This document shows, piece after piece, positions 1-9,105 of a stretch of DNA of 64,000 nt. The stretch's first letter is position 1, and each line of letters starts with the position of its first letter. The notes beneath the pieces are model-generated. The model was not told where the DNA came from, ran no database searches, and saw only the letters and a program-made list of their open reading frames with translations. The position numbers were made by a program, and so were the translations under genes. This stretch comes from Ponticaulis sp. (GTDB taxonomy: Bacteria > Pseudomonadota > Alphaproteobacteria > Caulobacterales > Hyphomonadaceae): contig NZLU01000017.1 of the NCBI GenBank assembly GCA_002692725.1, positions 310,001 through 374,000 on the forward strand. Direction: 5' to 3'.

Positions 1-1437
1 CTGTTTGACTTCAATCTCAGTCGCCCGGATCTGTTTGAGGTTCCGGCTGGCCCGCTTGGGGTCGCGCTGGGCGTTGAAGGTCGCCATGAGACCTATTCAG
101 ATGATCGGGATCCGCGCCTTGATGGCACGATCCAGTTCATCTCACCGCGCACCGGTGAGGCGACAAGTGATGTTATGGGCTCAAGCCCGACGCTCGATTC
201 AAGCGGTGAGCGCGATGTCTTCTCGGCCTATGCCGAGTTCGCCCTGCCTCTGGTCTCTGAGGACATGAGTATTCCGCTTGTCCAGTCTCTGGATGCGCAA
301 TTGGCGGTGCGGTATGAGGATTATGACCTCTTCGGCAGCGTTACCAAGCCGAAGGTGGCGCTGGCCTGGCGTCCGGTAGACCCGTTGCTGGTTCGGGCTG
401 CGTGGTCTGAAGGGTTCAAGGCGCCAAATCTGCAGCAACAGTTTGACCGAGCTCTGCGCCGTTCAAACTCTCGCTCTGACTATATCCAGTGTGAGTTCGA
501 ACTCCGCACGGGTGTGATTGCCAACTTCTCGGATTGCTCAAATTCAGAAGCCGTTGTCAGTGAACGTCAGGGGTCGACCGATCTGGGGCCGGAGGAATCA
601 GAGAACTTCTCAGCCGGTATCGTGTTTGATGCTCTGTTCATTCCGCCGGAATTCGGTGAACTGCAATTCACCGTCGATTACTGGTCGATTGAACAGAAAG
701 AAGTGGTTGGTATTTTCGGTGACGAAAACCACCTTGTTTATGACTATCTCCTCCGGACGATGGGCATGACCAACCCGGCCGTCGTTCGCGACACACTCAC
801 CCAGGCAGAACAGGATGCCTATACAGCGGTCGGTCTGGTGCCTGCCGGTGAGATCATTCAGATCAATGATAACTATTTCAACTTCCTGCCGCGCGAAGCG
901 GAGGGTCTGGACTTTGGCGCTTATTATTCGATCGACGACACAGCGTGGGGGGATTTCTCTCTGCGTGCGAATGTCGCCCAGCTTCTGACCTTCTATCAGG
1001 ACATCTCACCGATCGAGCAGACCATTCTGGATGCGCAGGAAGCTGGCCAGATCAGCAGTGTGGCCACGCTTGGCGGTGTGGGTGATCTGGTCCGTCAGGA
1101 CGGTCTCCCGGAATGGCGCTGGTCTGCGTCAGCCACCTGGCGGAAAGGGCCGTTTGGCGCGGGATGGTTCACGAGTTTCGTCGATGACGTCCTCGATACC
1201 AGCGCGACGAATGACACCACAGGCGACTTCTGGGTGGTCGACTCGGCAACGCGTCACAACGCTTATTTCCAGTATACATTCGACAATGAAACTGAGGCGC
1301 CAATGCGTCTGCGCCTTGGCGTGCGGAATGTCTTTGACACCGAACCACCTCTGGCGGATGAGTCCTATGGCTACCTCGGAAGCCTGCACTCATCCCGGGG
1401 CCGCTTCGTCTATGCGAGTGTCCGGAAAACTTTCTAA
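1..1437 (+). CDS. TonB-dependent outer-membrane receptor, C-terminal part (5' truncated by window edge)
   Basis: The open frame runs from base 1 without a start, so the gene begins left of the window; 478 codons are present. The protein is the beta-barrel of a TonB-dependent receptor: alternating amphipathic strands, the barrel motif around 'WSEGFKAPNL', a late 'RLGVRNVFDTEPP' segment, and a terminal strand ending in aromatic Phe (VRKTF), as expected for BamA-recognised barrels. The plug and TonB box are not visible. Such receptors import scarce ligands (siderophores, glycans, peptides) across the outer membrane; the ligand cannot be read from the barrel. Its stop overlaps the next start by one base (TAATG), so it is probably cotranslated with the M14 peptidase, which would fit a peptide or modified amino-acid ligand. 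That link is inference. Confidence 0.9.
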   Translation: MFDFNLSRPDLFEVPAGPLGVALGVEGRHETYSDDRDPRLDGTIQFISPRTGEATSDVMGSSPTLDSSGERDVFSAYAEFALPLVSEDMSIPLVQSLDAQLAVRYEDYDLFGSVTKPKVALAWRPVDPLLVRAAWSEGFKAPNLQQQFDRALRRSNSRSDYIQCEFELRTGVIANFSDCSNSEAVVSERQGSTDLGPEESENFSAGIVFDALFIPPEFGELQFTVDYWSIEQKEVVGIFGDENHLVYDYLLRTMGMTNPAVVRDTLTQAEQDAYTAVGLVPAGEIIQINDNYFNFLPREAEGLDFGAYYSIDDTAWGDFSLRANVAQLLTFYQDISPIEQTILDAQEAGQISSVATLGGVGDLVRQDGLPEWRWSASATWRKGPFGAGWFTSFVDDVLDTSATNDTTGDFWVVDSATRHNAYFQYTFDNETEAPMRLRLGVRNVFDTEPPLADESYGYLGSLHSSRGRFVYASVRKTF

Positions 1438-2624
1438 TGTTTCCTTCCCCAACTGTACTGCCGCAGCACAGCTTTGTCTGTGCTGCGGTTTTATTTCTGG
1501 TGTCCGCCTGTACGACGGCGCCTGTTTCGGAAACCACGTCTCCTGCCCTGTGTGAACGCGACGGCATCTCCATCCGAACGGACTTCCCGTCAGCTGGCCA
1601 GCATATCTGCGCACCGCGTGAGGATGGCTTCGTTCTTACCGTCTTGCCTGAGCCATCCCTGCACGGGCGGATCAACCCAAGCCCCTGGTATGCCTTTTCG
1701 GTAGAAGGTCCTGTTGGCGAAAATGTTCAGCTGATGCTGGATTATGGGTCTTACACGCATCGCTATGCGCCGGTCATTCAGCAGTCTGATGAGAGTTGGA
1801 GACCGCTAGATAAGGCGCAAATCACCGAACTGGAAGACGGGCATAAAGCCGTTCTGGACCTTACCCTCACCTCTGAGGCTCTCATGGTGGCGGGACTACC
1901 GCTGGTCACGACGTCAAAGGTTGATCAATGGGTGAATGAGATCGTGGCCGGGTATGAGGTCGAGCTGGTCGAGTACGGACGGTCAGCAGAAGGCCGCAAA
2001 CTGACTGCCATGACCTGCGGCAGCTCGGAGGCCGAACATCTGGTGGTGGCCCTCACGCGCCAGCATCCGCCCGAAATCGCGGGCTCGATCGCGTTCCAGG
2101 CCTTCGCCTCAGAAATACTCACATCCTATTCGGATGAGGTCCTGGCAAACACCCGTTTTCTTTTCTTTCCGATGATGAACCCGGACGGGGTGGAACGAGG
2201 CCATTGGCGGCACAATACCGGCGCGGTGGATCTCAACCGCGACTGGTTCGACGCAAGCCAGCCTGAAGTCGCCAGCGCGCAGACATTGATCCTTTCCGAA
2301 GCCGAGGGGCGAACGGTTGACGCCTTTCTCGATTTTCACTCGACCTGGCGAACGCTGGTTTACTTCCATCCGTTTGACACGCCGAGCGCGGATTCTAGCT
2401 TTCCGGAAGCTCTGAAAGCCGCCATGGATGCCGAGTTCACGCCGCAACCCGACTGGATCTCCAGCCATAATGACGGCAGGGGGACATCCAAGAACTGGGC
2501 GCTTCAGACCTTCAACACTCCGGGCATGACGATCGAACTCGGCGACTTTGTCAGCCAGGATGAATCCCGACGCGTTGGCGAGCTGACCGCGCAAGTTCTA
2601 CAAGAGGTGTTGTCGGATCCCTGA
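1437..2624 (+). CDS. M14-family zinc carboxypeptidase, predicted lipoprotein
   Basis: This 395-residue protein has an N-terminal hydrophobic signal ending in a lipobox (LVSAC, Cys25), so it is probably membrane-anchored in the periplasm. The M14 zinc site is visible: H210-x-x-E213 (QHPPE) supplies two ligands and H301 in DFHSTW the third. The substrate-binding stretch NPDGVERGHWRHN is followed by DLNRDW, and the catalytic Glu is E367 in TPGMTIELGD. The layout resembles the cytosolic-carboxypeptidase-like branch (beta-sandwich before the catalytic domain) rather than classical digestive carboxypeptidases. The start codon overlaps the stop of the TonB receptor by one base, so the pair may take up and trim a peptide. 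Catalytic residues all appear intact; substrate unknown. Confidence 0.85.
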   Translation: MFPSPTVLPQHSFVCAAVLFLVSACTTAPVSETTSPALCERDGISIRTDFPSAGQHICAPREDGFVLTVLPEPSLHGRINPSPWYAFSVEGPVGENVQLMLDYGSYTHRYAPVIQQSDESWRPLDKAQITELEDGHKAVLDLTLTSEALMVAGLPLVTTSKVDQWVNEIVAGYEVELVEYGRSAEGRKLTAMTCGSSEAEHLVVALTRQHPPEIAGSIAFQAFASEILTSYSDEVLANTRFLFFPMMNPDGVERGHWRHNTGAVDLNRDWFDASQPEVASAQTLILSEAEGRTVDAFLDFHSTWRTLVYFHPFDTPSADSSFPEALKAAMDAEFTPQPDWISSHNDGRGTSKNWALQTFNTPGMTIELGDFVSQDESRRVGELTAQVLQEVLSDP

Positions 2625-2704
2625 GGCCAGCTGGCCCCGGTCTGAGCTGATGAGTAGGGTGCAAGACGCGTCAGCAGACTGGGCCTGCCCAGCCTTCCCA
2701 AATC

Positions 2705-2745
2705 AGACAAAAAGAAAGCCTGCCGAGTGATCGGCAGGCTTTCTG
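2705..2745 (-). terminator. Rho-independent terminator of efp
   Basis: A perfect 14-bp inverted repeat (2713-2726 and 2731-2744) encloses a GTGA tetraloop. Read on the minus strand it is followed by TTTTTGT, and it lies just after the efp stop, so it ends efp transcription. Read on the plus strand it lacks a T tract. Confidence 0.85.
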
Positions 2746-2769
2746 AAAACTTGTGAACTCGCGTCAGGC

Positions 2770-3342
2770 TTAGCTTTTTGCGCGTTCCATATAGCTGGAA
2801 TCTTCGGTGTTCACGACGACTCGGGTTCCGGCATCAATGTGCGGTGGCACCATAACGCGCACGCCAATGTCGGTCATGGCTGGCTTGTAGGACGAAGACG
2901 CCGTCTGGCCTTTGACCACCGGCTCGGTTTCCGTGATTTCAAGGATCACACTCTTTGGCAGGGTGATGGACACCGGCTCGCCGTTAAACATCTGAAGAAT
3001 GCAGGTCATGTTTTCCTGGAGGAAGGGCGCGCTGTCGCCCACCATCGCGCCGGAGACATAGATCTGCTCGAAGGTTTCCGGGTGCATGAAAACGAAATTG
3101 TCGCCATCCGCATATAGGTAGGTGTGGTCGACTTCCTCAACGAAGGCCTTTTCCAGCTTTTCCTGAGTCTTTGTGGTGATTACGGTTTTGGTGCCATCAG
3201 AAATCCGGCGCATTTCGATCGTCGTGGTTGGCGTGCCTTTACCCGGCCGGAAGGATTCAGCTTTCAGGACGACATACAGATGTCCGTCCGTGTGTTCGAT
3301 GATGTTTCCCTTGCGGATATTAGCTGCGACTTCAACGGCCAT
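2770..3342 (-). CDS. efp: Elongation factor P
   Basis: EF-P (190 aa) binds the ribosome between P and E sites and relieves stalling at consecutive prolines. The three-barrel fold is recognisable: N-terminal KOW-like barrel with [10 protein letters not shown], middle barrel, and C-terminal OB barrel with [28 protein letters not shown]. The loop lysine is K35, equivalent to E. coli K34, which receives beta-lysine. I chose the start at 3342 ([12 protein letters not shown]) because it gives the standard length; the frame stays open 34 codons further upstream but that extension is unlike EF-P. It is divergent from epmA-epmB, the genes for its modification, with about 140 bp between the starts, and is followed by a strong terminator. 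Confidence 0.95.
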   Translation of the reverse strand: MAVEVAANIRKGNIIEHTDGHLYVVLKAESFRPGKGTPTTTIEMRRISDGTKTVITTKTQEKLEKAFVEEVDHTYLYADGDNFVFMHPETFEQIYVSGAMVGDSAPFLQENMTCILQMFNGEPVSITLPKSVILEITETEPVVKGQTASSSYKPAMTDIGVRVMVPPHIDAGTRVVVNTEDSSYMERAKS

Positions 3343-3483
3343 GATACGATCTCGAGTTGCCCGGATGGGTGGGATGGGATAAGCGCTCCGGGACGGAGCT
3401 GCTTCTTTCGGCAAGGCCTTAGCGTTAGTTGACCGTTTCGCCAAGCTCCAGTGTACAGATTCCCGGATTTCAGAGGATTTCTC

Positions 3484-4506
3484 ATGACCCGCGCAGCCTG
3501 GTGGCAGAAGGATGCTTACGCCGATCGGCGGCCCTTCCTGCTCCGACGCCAGACCATTCGCAAGACGCTGGGAGACTGGTTTCAGAGTCAGGGGTTTCTG
3601 GAAGTCGAGTGCGGTGCCCTGCAGACCTCACCCGGAAATGAGACCCATCTTCATGCCTTTCGGACCGAATTCGTGGGTGATGACGGGCGGAACGAACCGT
3701 ACTATCTGCACACCTCACCGGAGTTTTCCTGCAAGAAACTTCTCGCAGCAGGCGAAACGCAAATTGTGGATTTTGCGCGCGTCTATCGCAATCGCGAGGC
3801 TGGGCCTTTGCACTCGCCGGAGTTTACCATGGTGGAATGGTATCGGGCGGGCGCAGATCTTCTGACAGTCATGAAAGACACCGTCACCCTATGCCAGGAG
3901 GCGGCGAACATTTCTGGTGCGACACGGCTGACCTGGCGGCAGGCGAGTTGTTCTGCCTTTGCAGAACCTGAATTGCTTACTTTGGTTGAGGCGTTTGACC
4001 GCTATGCCGGGATTGATCTTGAAGCCGTTCTCGATGACAGGGATGGCTTTGTTGCCGCAGCGGAGGCCGCAGGTGTCGGAATCTCAGAGAGTGCGAGCTG
4101 GAGCGATGTCTTCTCTGCCGTACTGGTCACAAAGATCGAACCAAATCTCGGTATGGAGCGCATGACCATTCTCTACCGCTACCCAGTCTGTGAGGCCGCG
4201 CTGGCACGCGCCTGCCCGGACGATCCGCGCTTTGCTGACCGGTTTGAGCTTTATGCCTGCGGGGTTGAGCTCGCCAATGGCTTTCATGAGCTGACCGACC
4301 CGAACGAACAGCGCGCCCGCTTCGAGGCCGACATGGCTTTGAAACAGGAGCTTTATGGCGAACGCTATCCAATCGACGAACACTTTCTGGCTGCGCTTAA
4401 GCACATGCCAGATACGAGTGGTGTTGCTCTCGGTTTTGACCGCCTGGTCATGCTGGTGACCGGTGCGCCGTCAATTGAAAAAGTGCTCTGGACACCCGTC
4501 GGATGA
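3484..4506 (+). CDS. epmA: EF-P beta-lysine ligase EpmA (GenX/PoxA/YjeA)
   Basis: This 340-residue protein is a class II lysyl-tRNA-synthetase-like catalytic core without the N-terminal anticodon-binding domain, which is the EpmA architecture. Class II motifs are visible: motif 2 ([25 protein letters not shown]) and motif 3 ([12 protein letters not shown]), with the substrate pocket [16 protein letters not shown]. EpmA activates (R)-beta-lysine and joins it to the EF-P loop lysine. The start at 3484 has a good ribosome site (AGAGGA six bases upstream); an upstream extension to 3451 exists but has no such site. The stop overlaps the epmB start as ATGA, so the two are translationally coupled. 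efp lies divergently upstream. Confidence 0.95.
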   Translation: MTRAAWWQKDAYADRRPFLLRRQTIRKTLGDWFQSQGFLEVECGALQTSPGNETHLHAFRTEFVGDDGRNEPYYLHTSPEFSCKKLLAAGETQIVDFARVYRNREAGPLHSPEFTMVEWYRAGADLLTVMKDTVTLCQEAANISGATRLTWRQASCSAFAEPELLTLVEAFDRYAGIDLEAVLDDRDGFVAAAEAAGVGISESASWSDVFSAVLVTKIEPNLGMERMTILYRYPVCEAALARACPDDPRFADRFELYACGVELANGFHELTDPNEQRARFEADMALKQELYGERYPIDEHFLAALKHMPDTSGVALGFDRLVMLVTGAPSIEKVLWTPVG

Positions 4507-5564
4507 GCCAGGAACGTGGCAGGCTATCGTCTCTCAATTCGCTTGCGAATGCGGGGTTGATTGAAGAGACAAAGCGCGAGGCGCTCAGGCCTGTTGCCGA
4601 CAGCTATGCGATTGCGGTCACCCCGACCCTCACCCGGCAAATTGACCGGACAGACCCGGCAGACCCGATCGCACGCATGTTCATTCCGTCAGTTGAGGAA
4701 TTAACGCGCACACAGGAAGAACTCGCCGACCCGATTGGCGATGCCACCCACACTCCGGCTAAGGGTATTGTGCACCGCTATCCGAACCGGGTTCTGCTGA
4801 AGCCAGTGGGCGTTTGTCCGGTCTATTGCCGGTTCTGCTTCCGGCGCGAAATGGTCGGACCAGAAAATGCCGAAACCCTGTCTCCGGACGAATTGCAATC
4901 TGCGCTCGCTTATATCCGGGAGAATCCGGCCATCCGAGAAGTCATTCTGACGGGTGGCGATCCATTTATGCTCTCAGCAAAGCGGGTGGCGGCTCTGACT
5001 GACAGTCTTGGCGCCATACCCCATGTGAAGATTATCCGCTGGCACACGCGAATGCCGGTCGCAGATCCGCTGCGGATCACGCAGGAGTTTATCGAGGCGC
5101 TCACGTCCAAGTCCTGCACGGTTTATATTTCAGTTCACATCAATCATCTGAACGAATTGTCGGCAGACGCAAGAGTGGCCATCAGGAATATGGCAGATGC
5201 CGGGTTGCCGCTTCTCTCACAGACCGTCTTACTGCGTGGCGTGAACGATCGGGCTGAAACGCTGGCTGATCTTTTTCACGCCCTGACGGAGAACCGGGTC
5301 CAGCCCTATTATTTGCATCATCCTGACCTTGCCCCTGGTACAGGCCATTTCCGACTTTCCGTGGAAGAGGGCCAGGCAATCTACGCAGATCTGCGCGATC
5401 AGGTGAGCGGGATCGCTCTGCCGCACTATGTGATTGATATTCCGGGCGGTGTCTCAAAGGCGAATGCGGCGCGCTCAGAAGTGAGCGGCGAGGGCGAGGC
5501 GCTCGAGCTGCGTGGGCGCGATGGACAGCAGCACCCCTACTCCCCCGGCGTTCCGGAGCGCTGA
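4503..5564 (+). CDS. epmB: EF-P-linked lysine 2,3-aminomutase EpmB (YjeK), radical SAM
   Basis: EpmB converts (S)-alpha-lysine to (R)-beta-lysine, the substrate EpmA places on EF-P. The 353-residue protein has the radical-SAM cluster motif C105-x3-C109-x2-C112 (CPVYCRFC), the ILTGGDPFML segment that binds SAM, and the KamA family ending HYVIDIPGGVSKANA, whose lysine is the expected PLP anchor. The length matches short EpmB proteins rather than the longer clostridial aminomutases. The start ATG lies within the epmA stop (ATGA). After it comes a hairpin shared with the convergent quinoprotein gene. Confidence 0.94.
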   Translation: MSQERGRLSSLNSLANAGLIEETKREALRPVADSYAIAVTPTLTRQIDRTDPADPIARMFIPSVEELTRTQEELADPIGDATHTPAKGIVHRYPNRVLLKPVGVCPVYCRFCFRREMVGPENAETLSPDELQSALAYIRENPAIREVILTGGDPFMLSAKRVAALTDSLGAIPHVKIIRWHTRMPVADPLRITQEFIEALTSKSCTVYISVHINHLNELSADARVAIRNMADAGLPLLSQTVLLRGVNDRAETLADLFHALTENRVQPYYLHHPDLAPGTGHFRLSVEEGQAIYADLRDQVSGIALPHYVIDIPGGVSKANAARSEVSGEGEALELRGRDGQQHPYSPGVPER

Positions 5565-5572
5565 TGTTCGCC

Positions 5573-5603
5573 CAATAAAAAGGGCGGCTATGACGCCGCC
5601 CTT
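5573..5603 (-). terminator. Rho-independent terminator of the quinohaemoprotein gene
   Basis: A perfect 9-bp stem (5580-5588 and 5595-5603) has a six-base loop. Read on the minus strand it runs into TTTTTATT. It lies between the convergent epmB and quinohaemoprotein genes and mainly serves the latter; it may also slow readthrough from epmB. Confidence 0.75.
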
Positions 5604-5627
5604 CATGATTAGAGGTCAAGCTGACTT

Positions 5628-7601
5628 TTATTCTTTTGGCTTGAGAGCGATCAGCACATTACCCGGTGTCTGGCTGAAGCTCGCATAACCCGAACCAACC
5701 AGTAGCATGCCCGGAGCCGCGCTGATTGCGTGGCTGTCAATCGAGCCGCCCTTACCTTCAACACCATTGATTGTTGGGATGGTGGTTGCGGTGTCGATTT
5801 CTCTCAGAACTTCGCCGGTATCTGCATCAAAGACGAATACCTTGCCGTCGAGCGTCGGTGCAATGACCGCACCGCCAGCAACCATCGGTGTCGCTGAGAA
5901 GCCGTATTTCTGAGGACAGTTCACGACATACTCGCCGCGTTCGCCATCACAGTCTGGTTCGGCATTATACTCCCAAACAGGTTCGCCACTGCCGAGCTTG
6001 AAGGCAAATACACCTGGCATCGGGTTCGACGTGCCGTAAGTCAGCCCATCATTGATTGTCAGGAAGGCGAGATCATCATTGACTGCAATGCCCCAATGGT
6101 TTCCGCCAAGAGGTGTACCTTCACCGACGCGGACAGACCAGACAAGTTCGCCGGTTTCAGCATCGAGCGCCCAAAGGTGACCTGATTTCTGGCCGGCTAG
6201 AACGAGGTCTTTCATCTCACCGTCAACCATGGCGGGCGCAATCACAGCGGCAGAACCGAAGTCGAAGTCACGACCGATTTCGCCATCTTGCCAATGCCAT
6301 GGGCAGTTCGGACCAGCGGTTTCAGTGGTGCCGCGGCAGTGCATGTTCCAAAGGTCATTTTCCATTGCCTGGAACAGCCAGTCGACTTCACCGGTATCAA
6401 GATCGAGCGCGATGATGGCATCAGATGTGTTTGTTGGCGGGAAAGACGTATTCTCACCGGTTGTGACGATGACGCGATTGCGTTTCACATCAACCGTTGG
6501 CTGGGTCCAGATCGGCGCACCGGACGGCCCGCGCATTTTCTGACCCTTGCTGTTTACCATACCATTGTCTGTGGCTTCCGGCATGGTGTGATATTCCCAG
6601 ATCCAGCTTCCGTCTTTTGCGTTGAGCGCAACTACAGCACCATGGCCTTCGCAGCAATAATCTCCGCCGCCGCCAACACCAGAGGCCGAAATCGGTACGA
6701 TAATCTTGTCTTCGTGCAAGGTAACGCCCGACCGGATGCTGCCGCCTTTACCACGTTTTGGCTTGCCGGAGACTTTCCAGATGGAGTCTCCCGTCAGTGC
6801 GTTTACAGCCTGAACATCCTGGCGACCCGTCGCATAGAACAGCGTCGGCGTGCCATCGATTTCACCAAAGTGAAGCGGAGAACGGGAGAAACCACTCTCG
6901 AATTCCCATTTCACACAGGCATCTTTCGTATCGAAAGCAGCAACCTTGCCAGTTGCGTTGACGAACAGAGTATTGCCGATTGCAACAGGGGTCGCGCTGA
7001 CATTTGTCGTCCGTGGGAAGCCAAGTGCCCATGCGATTTCCAGCTCTGGCATGTCAGTCTTGTCGAAGCCAAGTGCGCCAGCCGGAACATTCCGCGTTGC
7101 ATTCTCGTCATAGCCGAAGCTCGTCCAGCCCTCACCATTGCCCAGATCAACCGTGCGATTGTCCGCAGCGCACATAATAGCTTCGGTCCAGTCATTTGCG
7201 CTGGCGACAGCCGGCTTCTGTTCGGCAGTCAGATAGTCAATTACAGCGGTCTTTTGCTCGAGTGACAGACCTGCCGCCATCGGATACATCACACCGCCTT
7301 CAGCCATTGCGAGCTCAATCTGCTCTTTCGGAAGACGTTTCAGGCCCGCCAGATTAGGCGAACGCGTGTCATTCGGGTTTTCGTGGCAGGCGGCACAAAA
7401 TGTTTCATACACAACTTTACCAGACACTTTGCTGTCTTCTGGTTTTTCAGAGACTTCAGTGGGTGTTGGCGTTGCAGTTGGTGTTGCAACAGGTGGCGGC
7501 CCGGCTTCAACCACCGTTTCCTGTTCGCTGTTTGAGGCGCACGCGGTCAGCGCAAGTGCCATTGCGGCAGTGAGAAGACTCGTCTTCCAGCTCATTTGCA
7601 T
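5628..7601 (-). CDS. Lipoprotein quinohaemoprotein (cytochrome c domain fused to PQQ beta-propeller), PVA-dehydrogenase-like
   Basis: This 657-residue protein starts with a lipoprotein signal (LALTAC, Cys21), then a Pro/Thr-rich linker (about 30-55), a cytochrome c domain with C69-A-A-C72-H73 haem-binding motif, and a long beta-propeller (about 140-655). Adjacent cysteines 316-317 (DYCCEGHG) resemble the vicinal disulfide above PQQ in quinoprotein alcohol dehydrogenases. The order cytochrome then propeller is that of polyvinyl-alcohol-dehydrogenase-type enzymes; typical alcohol dehydrogenases carry the haem domain at the C-terminus. It would oxidise an alcohol in the periplasm and pass electrons through its own haem. 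GGGAG lies six bases before the start. Substrate unknown; no pqq biosynthesis genes are in the window. Confidence 0.85.
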   Translation of the reverse strand: MQMSWKTSLLTAAMALALTACASNSEQETVVEAGPPPVATPTATPTPTEVSEKPEDSKVSGKVVYETFCAACHENPNDTRSPNLAGLKRLPKEQIELAMAEGGVMYPMAAGLSLEQKTAVIDYLTAEQKPAVASANDWTEAIMCAADNRTVDLGNGEGWTSFGYDENATRNVPAGALGFDKTDMPELEIAWALGFPRTTNVSATPVAIGNTLFVNATGKVAAFDTKDACVKWEFESGFSRSPLHFGEIDGTPTLFYATGRQDVQAVNALTGDSIWKVSGKPKRGKGGSIRSGVTLHEDKIIVPISASGVGGGGDYCCEGHGAVVALNAKDGSWIWEYHTMPEATDNGMVNSKGQKMRGPSGAPIWTQPTVDVKRNRVIVTTGENTSFPPTNTSDAIIALDLDTGEVDWLFQAMENDLWNMHCRGTTETAGPNCPWHWQDGEIGRDFDFGSAAVIAPAMVDGEMKDLVLAGQKSGHLWALDAETGELVWSVRVGEGTPLGGNHWGIAVNDDLAFLTINDGLTYGTSNPMPGVFAFKLGSGEPVWEYNAEPDCDGERGEYVVNCPQKYGFSATPMVAGGAVIAPTLDGKVFVFDADTGEVLREIDTATTIPTINGVEGKGGSIDSHAISAAPGMLLVGSGYASFSQTPGNVLIALKPKE

Positions 7602-7899
7602 ATTTTACTCCCTCGGCGGATTGTCATGATCCCGTTTTCTGTTGAACGGTACTCAATCCTAAAACGACTTATGCTTTATGAAGTATCTAGCACCTCCGAC
7701 AAGGATGTCAGTAAGAGCGCGTGACATTTACGCAATCGTGATAACGTCATCCATTCCGCACGGCTTCTGATCAGGCAAATTGGTCCGCATTGATCAAAAA
7801 AATGCGGTTTCCTCTTGTTGTCTTGCCGGGTTGACGTTGAAATCAGCTTGCCTTGTCATCTGCAGGGCATGAGTATTGGCGTGGGGTTGATGTAAACAG

Positions 7900-9078
7900 A
7901 TGACTGGTGACGCGTATTTTTCAAAACTTGCAGACGCGCTGAAACAGGCTGGCATTGCGACGCCAAGACTGGTTGTGGACAGGGCCAGACTGGACGCAAA
8001 TATCGCGACGCTGACCTCGCTTCTGCCACAGGATATGGCGCTGCGTGTGGTTGTGAAATCCCTGCCAAGTCCGGAGCTTGTCTCGCGCATCATGAAGAAG
8101 GTCCAGACCGACCGGCTGATGACCTTCAACCTGCCCATGCTGAAATCCTTCGCCGAGCATTATCCCATGGCAGACCAATTGCTCGGCAAGCCGCTTCCCG
8201 CAGCCGCCATGGATCAGTTCTTCATCAAGAACCGGCCACGAAATGCGCAGTCTCAGCGCAAGGTGCAATGGCTGGTCGATACCCCTCGGCGGCTGAGCCA
8301 ATACCTGAAGGTCGCTGAACGCCACGGCGCCACGATACGGGTCAATCTAGAGCTCGATGTCGGTTTTCACAGGGGCGGGTTCACTCCGGGCGACGACCTG
8401 AACACGGCCCTCGAAACCCTGCATGACAGCCCGTTTGGCGAATTTTCCGGCCTGATGGGCTATGAGCCACATATCCCTGCGCTAGACGGGGAGGCGCAGC
8501 AGGACGCGGCGCGACGCACGGCCTTCGGCATTTATCAAGCGGCACTCACATCGGTGCTCGAACATGCCGGTTCGGAAGATCTGAGTAAACTCACTCTCAA
8601 CGCCGCTGGAAGCCCGACTTTCCGGCTTTGGTCCTCTGGCGAGATTGCCAATGAGGTCGCGATCGGGTCGGCGTTGGTGAAGCCCACAAACTTCGACACT
8701 GACTTACTGGCACCCTTCCAACCAGCCAGTTTCATTGCCACACCTATCCTGAAAACCTGGAAAGGACTCGCCGTACCGGGCGAAGCGTTTGATCCCGCTA
8801 CTATAGCGGACGACGCTCCAGTGTCGGTCTTCACTTATGGCGGCTATTGGAAAGCAAAGCCGGTTTATCCAGCCGGCGTCAGCTATAATGCAGGGTTTGG
8901 GCGGTCGAGTAATCAGGATCTTTTGATCGGTCCCTCTGACCTGTCAGTCGAGCCCGATGATATGGTTATTCTCAGACCCCGACAGAGCGAGTCTGTTTTT
9001 CTGCAATTCGGGCCGATCCTCGTTTATGATGATGGACAGATCGTGGATGAATGGCCCGTCCTGCCAGCATCGCCCTGA
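7900..9078 (+). CDS. DSD1-like alanine-racemase-fold PLP enzyme, divergent
   Basis: The 392-residue protein has the fold-type III N-terminal barrel of alanine racemase/D-threonine aldolase/D-serine dehydratase. Tell-tale segments are TPRLVVDRARLDANI, the PLP lysine K53 in RVVVKSLPSP, and NLELDVGFHRGGF. The C-terminal beta domain follows (SVFTYGGYW to the end). In eukaryotic-type D-serine dehydratases this domain has a His-x-Cys zinc site near 'GD..PxHxC'; here the corresponding stretch reads PRQSESVFLQF, so the zinc ligands appear absent. The reaction is therefore uncertain: a D-amino-acid aldolase or dehydratase relative, or a different activity. No strong ribosome site is seen; the gene stands alone. 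Confidence 0.75.
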   Translation: MTGDAYFSKLADALKQAGIATPRLVVDRARLDANIATLTSLLPQDMALRVVVKSLPSPELVSRIMKKVQTDRLMTFNLPMLKSFAEHYPMADQLLGKPLPAAAMDQFFIKNRPRNAQSQRKVQWLVDTPRRLSQYLKVAERHGATIRVNLELDVGFHRGGFTPGDDLNTALETLHDSPFGEFSGLMGYEPHIPALDGEAQQDAARRTAFGIYQAALTSVLEHAGSEDLSKLTLNAAGSPTFRLWSSGEIANEVAIGSALVKPTNFDTDLLAPFQPASFIATPILKTWKGLAVPGEAFDPATIADDAPVSVFTYGGYWKAKPVYPAGVSYNAGFGRSSNQDLLIGPSDLSVEPDDMVILRPRQSESVFLQFGPILVYDDGQIVDEWPVLPASP

Positions 9079-9105
9079 CCGTATGCCAGGGCGATTTCTG
9101 AGAGA

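Noticed and set aside
6288..7265. Long open frame on the plus strand opposite the quinohaemoprotein gene
   Set aside because: It lies fully antisense to a gene with clear haem and PQQ motifs, its translation shows no domain, and it reflects the codon bias of the sense strand.
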